Notes: generated from the sequence alone by a model not told the origin. Positions 1 to 7,220 are shown, counted from the stretch's first letter. The stretch: DNA of 64,000 bases from an uncultured Bacteroidia bacterium (GCA_902769525.1 CACXPG010000008.1:62001-126000), one strand, 5' to 3'. Made by a program: numbers and translations.

Positions 1-1353
1 AAGCTTGACACATTCTACGATAGCTCTGAACACAAAGAAAAAGTTAAGCTTCATCAAGAAATAAGGTCATTAATTGAAAAACAAATCAAGACACGCGTTC
101 AAAGCTGGGATTCTAATATTGATGTGGCTGGTAATTCAGACTTTTTCTTATGGCATACCTGGTTCTATGATGTATTTTATCGACCGCAAGGATGCGACGG
201 GTTTGATATCGTAATAGGGAATCCTCCCTATATATCTGCTCTGGAGGCAAAGAAGATTCTGTCGGATGAGATTAGAAATGATTATAAACGCTCATTCCAA
301 TCGGCCACCGGTGCTTATGATATGTACATAATCTTTATCGAACTAGGCCTTTCAATGTTAACTCAGAACGGCACCCTTGCCTTCATCACTCCTTCCAAAT
401 ACTTGTCAGCCGAGTATGCAATTGGCCTGCGCAGCTTTATTCTTTCCGGTTTTTCCCTCGCCCATATCTCAGATTATTCCTCTGTGAAGGTGTTCGAATC
501 CGCAGGCGTTTCAACGCTTGTATCGATTATTCGTAGGATGGAACAACAGCCAGAGGTGTCTTTCACCAGCTACCGTAGTCTAACAGATATTAATACCTAT
601 CACCGCTATCTGAGTTCTGTTTTAACGGCCTTGCCTAATAACATCTGGGGGCATCTCCTTAGCACCAATGCCGACTTATTTTTTAAGATATACTATCAGA
701 GTTCTGTTTTGGAAGAGTACGCAGAGGTTAACGCTTGTTCAACGGCCGGAGAAGCTGAGGCTTACGAAGATAACCTCACCGAGTCACCAGGTTCGCATTC
801 ATTCAAGTATTTGAATAACGGCACTCTCAATCGGTACACATCATATTGGGGCACAAAAAAGATACATAAAGGGCTACTACGTCCATATCTTTCAACTAAC
901 TATATGACCGAGAGAAGGGCTATGCTTTTCAAGAAACCCAAACTCCTCTTTGCTAAGATAGCAAAATGCCCAGAGGTCTTTTTTGATTCTGAAGGAGAGT
1001 ATTCATCAGCCAATACAAATATGGTATACGATGTTGAAGGTTATGATCTTCGTGCCCTCCTGGGCTATTTTAACTCTTCAACCTATAATTTCTTGTATAA
1101 GGTTATGTTCGGGGGACTTTCTATGCTTGGATCCTTACAATTCCAAGCCCCGCAAATCCGAAAGAGCCTGATACCCAATTCAATTAAAAACTCAACGGAA
1201 ATATGTAATATCGTGGACAAGATTATGGAAGTAAAAAGGATTAATCCTTTTGAGAATACCGCAGAGTTGGAAAAACAGATTGACTTCCTATTCTATCGAG
1301 TTTATGGGCTGACCCAGGAGGAGCAAGGCATTATCGAATCAATGTTGTGCTAA
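1..1353 (+). CDS. Eco57I/TaqI-type adenine-specific DNA methyltransferase (RM subunit), C-terminal part; 5' end outside window
   Basis: The frame is open from base 1, so the gene begins upstream of the window and the GTG at 124 is only an internal codon. The visible 450 residues carry the N6-adenine methyltransferase motif IV NPPY at codons 220-231 inside GFDIVIGNPPYIS. The downstream half of the catalytic domain follows, with GTLAFITPSKYL, and then a target-recognition region ending in the usual helical tail (EKQIDFLFYRVYGLTQEEQ). This is the build of type IIG or BREX-like Eco57I-family enzymes, which methylate adenine in a specific site and may also cut. SAM motif I must lie upstream. The stop TAA is the first triplet of the 63-bp inverted repeat. 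The AT-rich base use differs from the housekeeping genes further on and suggests transfer. Restriction activity cannot be judged without the N-terminus. Confidence 0.85.
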   Translation, partial: KLDTFYDSSEHKEKVKLHQEIRSLIEKQIKTRVQSWDSNIDVAGNSDFFLWHTWFYDVFYRPQGCDGFDIVIGNPPYISALEAKKILSDEIRNDYKRSFQSATGAYDMYIIFIELGLSMLTQNGTLAFITPSKYLSAEYAIGLRSFILSGFSLAHISDYSSVKVFESAGVSTLVSIIRRMEQQPEVSFTSYRSLTDINTYHRYLSSVLTALPNNIWGHLLSTNADLFFKIYYQSSVLEEYAEVNACSTAGEAEAYEDNLTESPGSHSFKYLNNGTLNRYTSYWGTKKIHKGLLRPYLSTNYMTERRAMLFKKPKLLFAKIAKCPEVFFDSEGEYSSANTNMVYDVEGYDLRALLGYFNSSTYNFLYKVMFGGLSMLGSLQFQAPQIRKSLIPNSIKNSTEICNIVDKIMEVKRINPFENTAELEKQIDFLFYRVYGLTQEEQGIIESMLC

Positions 1354-1413
1354 AGACCGTCTGATTGCAACGGTAAATCTGGATTTGATATTGTCATAGG
1401 GAATCCGCCATAT
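1351..1413 (+). repeat. Left arm of 63-bp inverted repeat (candidate invertase site)
   Basis: These 63 bases match the reverse complement of 3579-3641 at 62 of 63 positions; the only difference is T/C at 1386. The arm begins with the TAA stop of the upstream methyltransferase and ends on the last codon of motif NPPY of the next cassette. It contains a short dyad, ACCGT (1356-1360) and ACGGT (1370-1374) around 9 bases, which could be the recombinase core site. Confidence 0.9.
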
Positions 1414-2598
1414 ATTAGCGCTCCGGGCCAAATGAAGAATGCGCTACTTGCAGAGCAAAGAAAAACGCTATCCGCTTGTGGAAGGTACTCTTCCCTATAT
1501 CAAAAATGGGACTTATATATTCCATTTATGGAACTCGGGATAAGGTATTTGAATGGAGAGAGGGGTATTTTCTCGATGATTGTACCATATCCATTGACAA
1601 ACCAACTTTATGGTCAAGAACTAAGAAAACAGTTAGTAAATGAGTTTTCTTTATTCGAAATCGTTGATCTGAATGGGACAAAGATATTCGAAAATGCTAC
1701 TGTGTCTAATTGCATCATCTTTGCAAAGCGAGATACGCCTAAAGGGTCAACATGGATTTCACATATATCAGAATCGTTCTGTATCAACAAAATATTTGAA
1801 CAGCCCTACGAGGTTTTAGAACAGGATCAAGAAAAGCGGGTTTGGAACCTTAACCGAGAAAAGCATGAAACTATGAGGTATTCAGATATGAATGTTCTTG
1901 GCGACTATTGCTATATTAGCAAGGGAATGTGCCTATTCTCGGAGGAGGGCGACTTTAAAAAGTCTGATCTGCTAAGCGATGTAAAAGATGCGATTCATTG
2001 CAGAGAATATGTCGAGGGGAAAAACATCGAGAAATACCTTGTAAGAAAGATTCGATTTGTGGAGTACAACACCTATCGTTCACCCGCATTGTTAAGCAGG
2101 CCTACATTCCCTGAACTTTATAGTACCCCAAAGATTATTTTCAACATTCTTGGACAGATGACGGGCACTTACGATGATACGGGACTGATGCATAATAATT
2201 CTCTTAATGCGTGCGTCCTTTGGAAAGACTTGCACAACATTGACAATAAGAGCATCCAGAGCTCGATAAAGAGATACTCCAAGTATTCTAGAGAAGAACT
2301 TGAAAAGATATCAGAAATGGTTAATATCAAGTATCTTCTTGGTGTCATGAACTCAAAATATGCAGACACCCTTCTGATTAATATGCGGGGTGGGGATTAT
2401 CATATTTATCCGGAACATGTTAGGAACATTCCAATACCAGTTGCAACAGAAGCTCAGCAGTTGGCAATAATTAAGCTCGTTGATGAGATTCTTTTCATAA
2501 AGAAAACAACCCCATCGGCCAATACACAGAAGAAGGAAGCTGAGATTGATGCTCTCGTTTACGAGCTTTATGGAGTCAAGGAGGAAGATCGCAAGTAA
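1354..2598 (+). CDS. Start-less methyltransferase/specificity cassette B (silent copy)
   Basis: The frame runs uninterrupted from directly after the TAA of the upstream gene; the first ATG is at 1432, but homology begins earlier, with RPSDCNGKSGFDIVIGNPPY encoded at 1354-1413. It has motif IV NPPY, a catalytic-domain remainder (LYIPFMELGIRYL, GIFSMIVPYPL) and a distinct target-recognition region with the family tail (EIDALVYELYGVKEED). It lacks SAM motif I, an N-terminal domain and its own promoter, so it cannot be a working enzyme alone. If joined in frame to an N-terminal module at the NPPY repeat it would give a methyltransferase of new specificity. The reading frame is intact, which argues for selection and against simple decay. 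A gene finder would probably call it as a 388-residue protein from 1432. Confidence 0.75.
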   Translation, partial: RPSDCNGKSGFDIVIGNPPYISAPGQMKNALLAEQRKTLSACGRYSSLYQKWDLYIPFMELGIRYLNGERGIFSMIVPYPLTNQLYGQELRKQLVNEFSLFEIVDLNGTKIFENATVSNCIIFAKRDTPKGSTWISHISESFCINKIFEQPYEVLEQDQEKRVWNLNREKHETMRYSDMNVLGDYCYISKGMCLFSEEGDFKKSDLLSDVKDAIHCREYVEGKNIEKYLVRKIRFVEYNTYRSPALLSRPTFPELYSTPKIIFNILGQMTGTYDDTGLMHNNSLNACVLWKDLHNIDNKSIQSSIKRYSKYSREELEKISEMVNIKYLLGVMNSKYADTLLINMRGGDYHIYPEHVRNIPIPVATEAQQLAIIKLVDEILFIKKTTPSANTQKKEAEIDALVYELYGVKEEDRK

Positions 2599-2612
2599 AC
2601 GATTCAGCTAGC

Positions 2613-3638
2613 CTATATGCTGGGAGAGAGGCTACAGGAGGATTCAATGACCGTCTGCTCTTCGGGGGTTAAATTGTATGCATTGTAAATCAAGGCATCA
2701 ATTTTCTTTTGATGAATTGAGATATCCTCCGTAAGGTTGCGTTTTCGTATGTTGATAATATCATCAACCAGCTTTGTGATTTCCCGCTGCTTCTCTTTAT
2801 TGGAGAGTGCTATTGGGAGCAGCTTTGCTTGAGCAATCCGTATTTTTGGGAAAAGCTCAGAGTCTGCTTTGAAGCAAATCTGATAATAGTATTGTAGTGT
2901 TTTAGAATTAAGACAAGCAGTAACATACTTTGCGCTAAAACGAGAATCTTCGATGATCACTGAATATAGGCTACGATTGCAGTAAATGTGCTCATCCATA
3001 TATACTGCCATTAACTGAGCCCCTGTCTCCCTTAATAGGACGCGCTCTCCGTTATAGAATCTTTCGTCTTTGGCGAATTCTTTTTTCACCGATTGGGTTA
3101 TCTGGCGGGTTCGCTTATAGCAATACTTCTCCACATCTGTTCCAGTTATGAACGGGATCCCTCCCTTATCAGAGACCTTATCTCGTCCTACTTCCAAACC
3201 TCGTTGAATTATGGACATCTTTTCAAGAGAGATCCCTTTCCCAATTTTTTCAAGGATTGAGTCACCCTTCTTTATAAGTTCATCAAAACTCCATGAATTT
3301 CCTTTCCGTCTCCTCAAAAGTATTGTAGCTGTCGGCATATTGACATTTTTGAAGACAGCATCACCCTCATTGCGGAAAGAAATAAGGTCAGACTCTGTTT
3401 CAAGAAATTTTCTTAAAGAAGAGAACTTTAGTCCCTTTAGATACAAGGCCCCCGTAATAAAAGAGAGGGTTCCTTTTTGATGCAAAAGTTTAAAAGCCAA
3501 CTCAAAAAAGAGAGCGTATAATTCCAAGCAACCTTTTGTTAGGTATTTTACATAAGGATTGTCTTTCGGAATCACCACATATGGCGGATTCCCTATGACA
3601 ATATCGAATCCAGATTTACCGTTGCAATCAGACGGTCT
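2613..3638 (-). CDS. Start-less methyltransferase/specificity cassette C, inverted (silent copy)
   Basis: This reads on the minus strand from directly after the recombinase stop. It opens with the same repeat-encoded RPSDCNGKSGFDIVIGNPPY and continues as VVIPKDNPYVKYL, GTLSFITGALYLKG and a third, different target-recognition region, ending in KKIDALIYNAYNLTPEEQ. The first ATG is at 3578. About 322 residues follow NPPY, against about 373 in the active gene and 394 in cassette B. Like B it has no motif I and no promoter. B and C point towards each other with only 14 bases between their stop codons, the classic layout of an invertible pair of alternative 3' ends. Confidence 0.75.
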   Translation of the reverse strand, partial: RPSDCNGKSGFDIVIGNPPYVVIPKDNPYVKYLTKGCLELYALFFELAFKLLHQKGTLSFITGALYLKGLKFSSLRKFLETESDLISFRNEGDAVFKNVNMPTATILLRRRKGNSWSFDELIKKGDSILEKIGKGISLEKMSIIQRGLEVGRDKVSDKGGIPFITGTDVEKYCYKRTRQITQSVKKEFAKDERFYNGERVLLRETGAQLMAVYMDEHIYCNRSLYSVIIEDSRFSAKYVTACLNSKTLQYYYQICFKADSELFPKIRIAQAKLLPIALSNKEKQREITKLVDDIINIRKRNLTEDISIHQKKIDALIYNAYNLTPEEQTVIESSCSLSPSI

Positions 3639-3641
3639 TTA
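3579..3641 (-). repeat. Right arm of 63-bp inverted repeat (candidate invertase site)
   Basis: This is the reverse complement of 1351-1413 with one mismatch. Its outermost bases, 3639-3641, are the stop codon of the adjacent serine recombinase. The two arms bound a 2.3-kb segment carrying cassettes B and C. Recombination between inverted sites would flip that segment. Confidence 0.9.
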
Positions 3642-4244
3642 TTTTGATTCTTGCCAAGTTGTTGTTAAGTATCTGAAAAGAGTACTTCTATGAACTTTGA
3701 ACTTTTTGGCAATCTTGACTTTTGTCATCCCTATGGAAAGCATTTCCATTATCTTGTTTCTACAATTATCTAATTTGTGCTTATTGTTTTTGCTGCCCTT
3801 AATCCGACCTAGTTTTGCTCCTTCTGCTTTTTTCCTCGCTAAAGCTTCTTTTGTTCTTTGGCTGATTAAATTACGCTCGATTTCAGCAGAGAGACCAAAA
3901 GCGAATGCTAGAACTTTGCTTTGGATATCTTCTCCAAGGCGGTAATTGTCTTTGATTGTCCATACCTTACATTCTTTTGTCATGCAGATGTTAAGAATTT
4001 CCATAATCATAAACAAGTTTCTACCTAACCTAGAGAGTTCTGCGCAGATAATAAGGTCATCTTTTTGAACGCGTTTAAGGAGCTTGCCTAGTTGCCGCTT
4101 ATTGTAATTCTTTGTGCCACTGATGGTTTCTTCAATCCAGCCATCAATTATCAACTTATTGTTTTTGCAGAAATTGTTGATTTCGAAGCGCTGATTTTCA
4201 ACAGTTTGTTTGTCGCTGCTGACTCTAATATATCCGTAAATCAT
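3639..4244 (-). CDS. Serine recombinase, resolvase/invertase family (Hin/Pin/Mpi-like)
   Basis: The 201-residue protein has the small serine recombinase plan. The N-terminal catalytic domain starts YGYIRVSSDKQ, with Ser9 as the likely nucleophile, and includes the active-site arginine motif SRLGRN (about 90-95). The long E helix around EIERNLISQRTKEAL mediates dimer and DNA contacts, and a C-terminal helix-turn-helix (MTKVKIAKKFKVHRSTLFRYL, about 170-192) reads the site. Family members bind short inverted sites and invert or resolve the DNA between them. Its stop codon is the outer edge of the right inverted-repeat arm, so gene and site are physically joined. This supports its being the invertase for the methyltransferase cassettes. 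Start ATG at 4244. No accessory enhancer site was identified. Confidence 0.88.
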   Translation of the reverse strand: MIYGYIRVSSDKQTVENQRFEINNFCKNNKLIIDGWIEETISGTKNYNKRQLGKLLKRVQKDDLIICAELSRLGRNLFMIMEILNICMTKECKVWTIKDNYRLGEDIQSKVLAFAFGLSAEIERNLISQRTKEALARKKAEGAKLGRIKGSKNNKHKLDNCRNKIMEMLSIGMTKVKIAKKFKVHRSTLFRYLTTTWQESK

Positions 4245-4441
4245 AGCTATATTTAAAAATGGTTATCTTTACAATATGATAGAATAGTATTTGATATGAA
4301 AACGATTGAAAGAATAGAGACAATTAATTTAAGAAACCACTATAGCTCCTTTTGTCGAGGCTAGAGAGTTTTGCGGAATACTATTATTCTCATTGATTCA
4401 CATGAATTGATTTTATCGTTAATTGTTTAAACAATATACTT

Positions 4442-5350
4442 ATGGTACCCAAATTTGAAACAATGTTGCTTCCTATACTTACTGTTTTAGGTGATAAGAA
4501 GGAGCACACCACAGCAGATCTTCGTGATTATGTTGCATCACGGCTGAATATTTCTGATGAAGACAGGAATGAACTTCTTCCAAGTAAGAAGCAAACCCGT
4601 TTTGCCAATCGTATTTACTGGGCCATTGTTTATTTATCCCAAGCTAAGTTGATGGCTAATGTATCAACAACAAAACACGCTAGCTATAAAGCGACAAAAG
4701 AAGGATTGAAGCTACTTGCCGAAAAGCCAGCCAAACTAACTTGGCAATCGCTTATGAAATATGATAGCTTCCGTGATTTTCATTTTAGGAAACAGAATAC
4801 TCAGAAAGAACAAGGAACACAACCTTTCCTGGTTCAAGAAGAGGAACAAACACCTAATGAAATCCTCGAAAGCACATACAATCAAATCCAAGAAAGTCTT
4901 GCAGACGAACTCCTTGAACGTGTATTGAACCAATCGCCAGGGTTCTTTGAGCGTCTGGTTGTTGAGTTGATGGAGAAGATGGGGTATGGTGCAGGTAAAA
5001 TCACAGGGCACTCTGGGGATGAGGGTATCGATGGTGTGATTGATGAGGATAAATTAGGACTCGATGTCATTCATATTCAGGCAAAACGATGGAAAGCAGA
5101 TCACAAGGTGTCGCGGCCTGATTTACAGCAATTTGTTGGAGCGCTTGCAGGACAAAATGGGAATAAAGGTGTTTTCATAACCACGTCTTCTTTTAGTAAA
5201 GAAGCAATTAACTTCAACCCATCGGGTGTTAAGATTGTGAAGATTGATGGAGAACGCCTTGCGAAATTGATGATAACTCATAACATCGGTGTTTCTGTTC
5301 AGTCTATATACGAGATTAAGAAGATAGATTCAGATTATTTTGACGAATAA
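4442..5350 (+). CDS. mrr: Mrr-type restriction endonuclease (type IV)
   Basis: The 302-residue protein starts with an Mrr_N-type winged-helix region (about 1-95), in which KQTRFANRIYWAIVYL is typical. A linker and the Mrr PD-(D/E)xK-like catalytic domain follow (about 165-280). Catalytic signature residues are visible as GDEGIDG (192-198) and the QxK strand in HIQAKRWK (211-218). Mrr enzymes are known to cut DNA carrying foreign base methylation, N6-methyladenine included. Beside a variable adenine methyltransferase locus, it could either police foreign methylation or conflict with newly switched specificities; that link is inference. The perfect palindrome ATTGTTTAAACAAT at 4422-4435, seven bases before the start, could be an operator. 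Confidence 0.88.
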   Translation: MVPKFETMLLPILTVLGDKKEHTTADLRDYVASRLNISDEDRNELLPSKKQTRFANRIYWAIVYLSQAKLMANVSTTKHASYKATKEGLKLLAEKPAKLTWQSLMKYDSFRDFHFRKQNTQKEQGTQPFLVQEEEQTPNEILESTYNQIQESLADELLERVLNQSPGFFERLVVELMEKMGYGAGKITGHSGDEGIDGVIDEDKLGLDVIHIQAKRWKADHKVSRPDLQQFVGALAGQNGNKGVFITTSSFSKEAINFNPSGVKIVKIDGERLAKLMITHNIGVSVQSIYEIKKIDSDYFDE

Positions 5351-5400
5351 GTCTGTTATATAGTTTTCTTCTTACACTAATTCCTATGTAAAACTGAGCT

Positions 5401-5496
5401 ATGAACGACAATCAGGATAGTTTGTTCTTTTCACGTCCAGACAGAGATACTTGGGCGATGGCTGATGGATTTGTTTCACGAACAATTTATCGCTGA
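5401..5496 (+). CDS. Possible 31-residue small ORF or gene remnant
   Basis: An ATG frame encoding 31 residues (starting MNDNQDSLFFSRPDRDTW) ends 5 bases before the next gene, whose ribosome-binding site GAGGAAA overlaps its stop. I recognise no family. It may be a leader peptide coupled to the downstream gene, a degraded gene end, or chance. Confidence 0.2.
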   Translation: MNDNQDSLFFSRPDRDTWAMADGFVSRTIYR

Positions 5497-5501
5497 GGAA
5501 A

Positions 5502-5873
5502 ATGAATCAGAATAACAATAATAGCAACCGAGGATGTCTGTATGCCTTGCTGGTGATAGTGGGGGTGCTGCTGGTGTTTGTGGGGTATGTGGGGTATGTG
5601 GTTTACTATAACGTCCATTATGAGGATATTATGGACAAGCAAGGGCTTGAGTTGGTGGCTAAGATAGATGCGTTCAAGAAGGAGAACAATCGTTTGCCAG
5701 AGAATTTGGGAGAACTTGGACTGAAGCAGTGGAGTGACTGGGGTGCGTACAAGTACAGAGGCGGTGTTTTTTACTACGAGCAAAAGAGTGACAGTACATA
5801 TAAATTGGAATATTTGTTGGACTTTGATACAAACAAGAGCTACAATCAAGAAACGGGAAAGTGGGAGTTCTGA
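5502..5873 (+). CDS. Small membrane-anchored protein, function unknown
   Basis: The 123-residue protein has an Asn-rich start (MNQNNNNSNRG), one strong transmembrane segment (about 13-36, LYALLVIVGVLLVFVGYVGYV) and a soluble domain of about 85 residues with Tyr, Lys and Glu. The order suggests a short cytoplasmic N-terminus and an exported C-terminal domain. The sequence KIDAFKKENNRLPENLGELG resembles the start of pilin- or pseudopilin-like tails, in which a helix is followed by a small sheet, but no prepilin cleavage site is visible. A purine-rich GAGGAAA lies just upstream of the ATG. The next gene begins 2 bases after its stop, so they are probably co-transcribed. No function can be assigned. 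Confidence 0.6.
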   Translation: MNQNNNNSNRGCLYALLVIVGVLLVFVGYVGYVVYYNVHYEDIMDKQGLELVAKIDAFKKENNRLPENLGELGLKQWSDWGAYKYRGGVFYYEQKSDSTYKLEYLLDFDTNKSYNQETGKWEF

Positions 5874-5875
5874 TT

Positions 5876-6484
5876 ATGAATAACAACAGAAACAGGAACG
5901 GGAATGGACACAAGAAAGGCGTCGGTGGGCATGTCGGCGGGCAGACGTATATAGAGATAGAAGTGCCTGTCAGGACGTCGGCCGGGTGGCTGGGAGAGCT
6001 GATGCAGGCGATGGAGGAGGGCTTTGTGCCGGTCAGGTGGCAGAACGGGAACTATCACATCACGCTGGCGTTTTTGGAGAAAGTGTCTTCCAGAGAGGGG
6101 GTTATCGCGATAATGAACCGGCATCTTGCATCGTTTGAGGCGCCGGAGCTTACGTTTGACAAACTGGATGCCTTTGGGAAACGATCGGGCGGGGGTGTGG
6201 TGTTCCTGACGTGCTCGGATGTGCCGGAGAGTTTTCTGCGGATGGTGGATGCTCTGCGACAGGATCTGGAAGCGGCTGGCTGCGTGATTGAGGCGGACTT
6301 TAAGCTGCACATGACGCTGGGGCGGGTGGACAAGGATGCTAGGGTAGATGCCGGGCGGCTGCAGGAGTTGGCGGAGAGCGTGGATGTGCCGGCCTTCTCG
6401 CTGAGGCTGAATGTGTGCAACTACAAGGATAAGGAAGATCACAGGACACTCCATTGCATACGGCTGAAGACCAAGCAGAGCTAA
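5876..6484 (+). CDS. 2H phosphoesterase / RNA 2',3'-cyclic phosphodiesterase-like protein
   Basis: The 202-residue protein carries two copies of the 2H signature, YHITLAF near residue 55 and LHMTLGR near residue 140, each a His-x-Thr in a beta strand. This family (LigT/ThpR) hydrolyses or ligates RNA ends with 2',3'-cyclic phosphates. I chose ATG 5876 because GGGAG lies about 8 bases upstream; a GTG at 5861 in the same frame would overlap the previous gene. The N-terminus is rich in Asn and Gly and probably disordered. GC content is clearly higher than in the previous gene. The true substrate is unknown. Confidence 0.8.
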   Translation: MNNNRNRNGNGHKKGVGGHVGGQTYIEIEVPVRTSAGWLGELMQAMEEGFVPVRWQNGNYHITLAFLEKVSSREGVIAIMNRHLASFEAPELTFDKLDAFGKRSGGGVVFLTCSDVPESFLRMVDALRQDLEAAGCVIEADFKLHMTLGRVDKDARVDAGRLQELAESVDVPAFSLRLNVCNYKDKEDHRTLHCIRLKTKQS

Positions 6485-6532
6485 GGCAACTACAACCAAA
6501 ATAGTTCCTGGTTAGCGGAAGATAATACTCTA

Positions 6533-6562
6533 TTGCTAACATTGGAATTGTTTTTACCTTTG
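6533..6562 (+). promoter_or_regulatory. Bacteroidales-type promoter for leader RNA/carbonic anhydrase
   Basis: TTG at 6533-6535 is followed after 19 bases by TACCTTTG (6555-6562), matching the Bacteroidota -33/-7 pattern. Transcription would begin near 6568. Confidence 0.55.
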
Positions 6563-6567
6563 CAACG

Positions 6568-6661
6568 GAATCGTCGCAGGGAATTCGGTGCGAAGGGATG
6601 ACAACCCTCTCAAGGAAACTTGATTCGAGCCCTAAAGGTCGCGTCCCAGGCGGCCTTTTTT
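6568..6661 (+). ncRNA. Putative structured leader or small RNA ending in an intrinsic terminator
   Basis: About 94 bases lie between a good promoter and a perfect intrinsic terminator, with no open reading frame of note. Pairings visible by eye: GAATC (about 6569) with GATTC (about 6623), AGGG with CCCT across GATGACAA, and CAAG-GAAA-CTTG, a GNRA-like tetraloop hairpin (about 6611-6622). It ends 31 bases before the start of a carbonic anhydrase pseudogene, so it could be a transcription-attenuating leader or an independent small RNA. I match it to no known family. Confidence 0.35.
6634..6661 (+). terminator. Intrinsic terminator
   Basis: AAAGGTCGC pairs with GCGGCCTTT (one G-U) around the loop GTCCCAG and runs into six T residues. 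Confidence 0.7.
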
Positions 6662-6692
6662 GCTTAAATTTGTGAAAGGAAGTTTGAAAACT

Positions 6693-6945
6693 ATGATAGA
6701 TCAGGTTCTTTTGTACAACAAGAAGTTTGTGGAGGAGCGGGGGTTTGAACTGTATGTCACGGACAAGTTCCCGACCAAGAAACTAGCGGTGCTGACTTGC
6801 ATGGACACTCGGCTTACAGAGCTGCTGCCAAAGGCGCTCGGGCTGAGGAACGGAGACGCCAAGATCATCAAGAATGCCGGAGGACGTGACTGTCCGCGGT
6901 TTCATCATCGATTCTGTTACCGGCGCTCTCACCGAGGTGCAATAG
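6693..6945 (+). pseudogene. Beta-carbonic anhydrase pseudogene with large internal deletion
   Basis: From ATG 6693 the frame encodes a normal beta-carbonic anhydrase N-terminus, including LAVLTCMDTRL, in which Cys and Asp of the CxDxR zinc/active-site motif are seen, up to IIKNAGG. At about 6883 the reading jumps. In another frame, 6883-6945 encodes DVTVRGFIIDSVTGALTEVQ and a stop, which is the expected C-terminus of the same family. Roughly 100 codons between them, including the second zinc-binding His-x2-Cys, are missing and the join is out of frame. In the original frame translation runs on to about 7010 through unrelated sequence. The enzyme would normally interconvert CO2 and bicarbonate; this copy cannot bind zinc properly. 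Confidence 0.75.
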
Positions 6946-6980
6946 CCGCCATCGTTGCCGCAGTTTTCCCGCAGGCATCC

Positions 6981-7035
6981 AATTGCGAACGCACTGCGTT
7001 CGCAATTTAATTGGGCATACACTGTGTGCCCAATT
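6981..7035 (+). repeat. Twin 27-bp palindromes one base apart
   Basis: Two palindromes sit at 6981-7007 and 7009-7035. Each has 13-base arms around a central C, begins AATTG, ends CAATT and has CACTG at the centre. The arm sequences between differ but stay complementary: the first is perfect, the second has a single G-U. They lie just beyond the carbonic anhydrase pseudogene and have no T-tract directly after them. Confidence 0.7.
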
Positions 7036-7105
7036 GAACGTGGTGCTTTTTCTTTGTCATTTTCGTACGATTCCACGATTGTCCAGGGTAAATTTTACCG
7101 GATGG

Positions 7106-7138
7106 TTTGGTTGAGGAGGTCGGGAAGGTGTAGATTTG
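7106..7138 (+). promoter_or_regulatory. Candidate promoter of higBA
   Basis: TTTG at 7106-7109 is followed after 21 bases by TAGATTTG (7131-7138), the Bacteroidota -33/-7 pattern. The start site would fall near 7145, leaving an AT-rich leader of about 75 bases before higB. Confidence 0.45.
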
Positions 7139-7187
7139 CGGAAGCTATTTGAATGGGGATGATTTAATTATCAAATAAATAATTTTG

Positions 7188-7202
7188 TTATTAATTTAAT
7201 AA
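7188..7202 (+). promoter_or_regulatory. Palindromic candidate operator upstream of higB
   Basis: TTATTAATTTAATAA is a perfect 7-base dyad around one T, placed 18 bases before the higB start. HigA-type antitoxins repress their own operon by binding such palindromes. Confidence 0.35.
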
Positions 7203-7220
7203 TTCATAGATTTGTTTCGT

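Noticed and set aside
5846..6499. 217-codon minus-strand frame opposite the 2H phosphoesterase
   Set aside because: The plus-strand protein has two clear 2H motifs, whereas the minus frame is rich in His, Arg and Gln without motifs.
6577..6630. Cobalamin-riboswitch-like string GGGAATTCGGTGCGAA in the candidate leader RNA
   Set aside because: The rest of the B12 core and the B12 box are absent and the element is too short, so the likeness is not enough.
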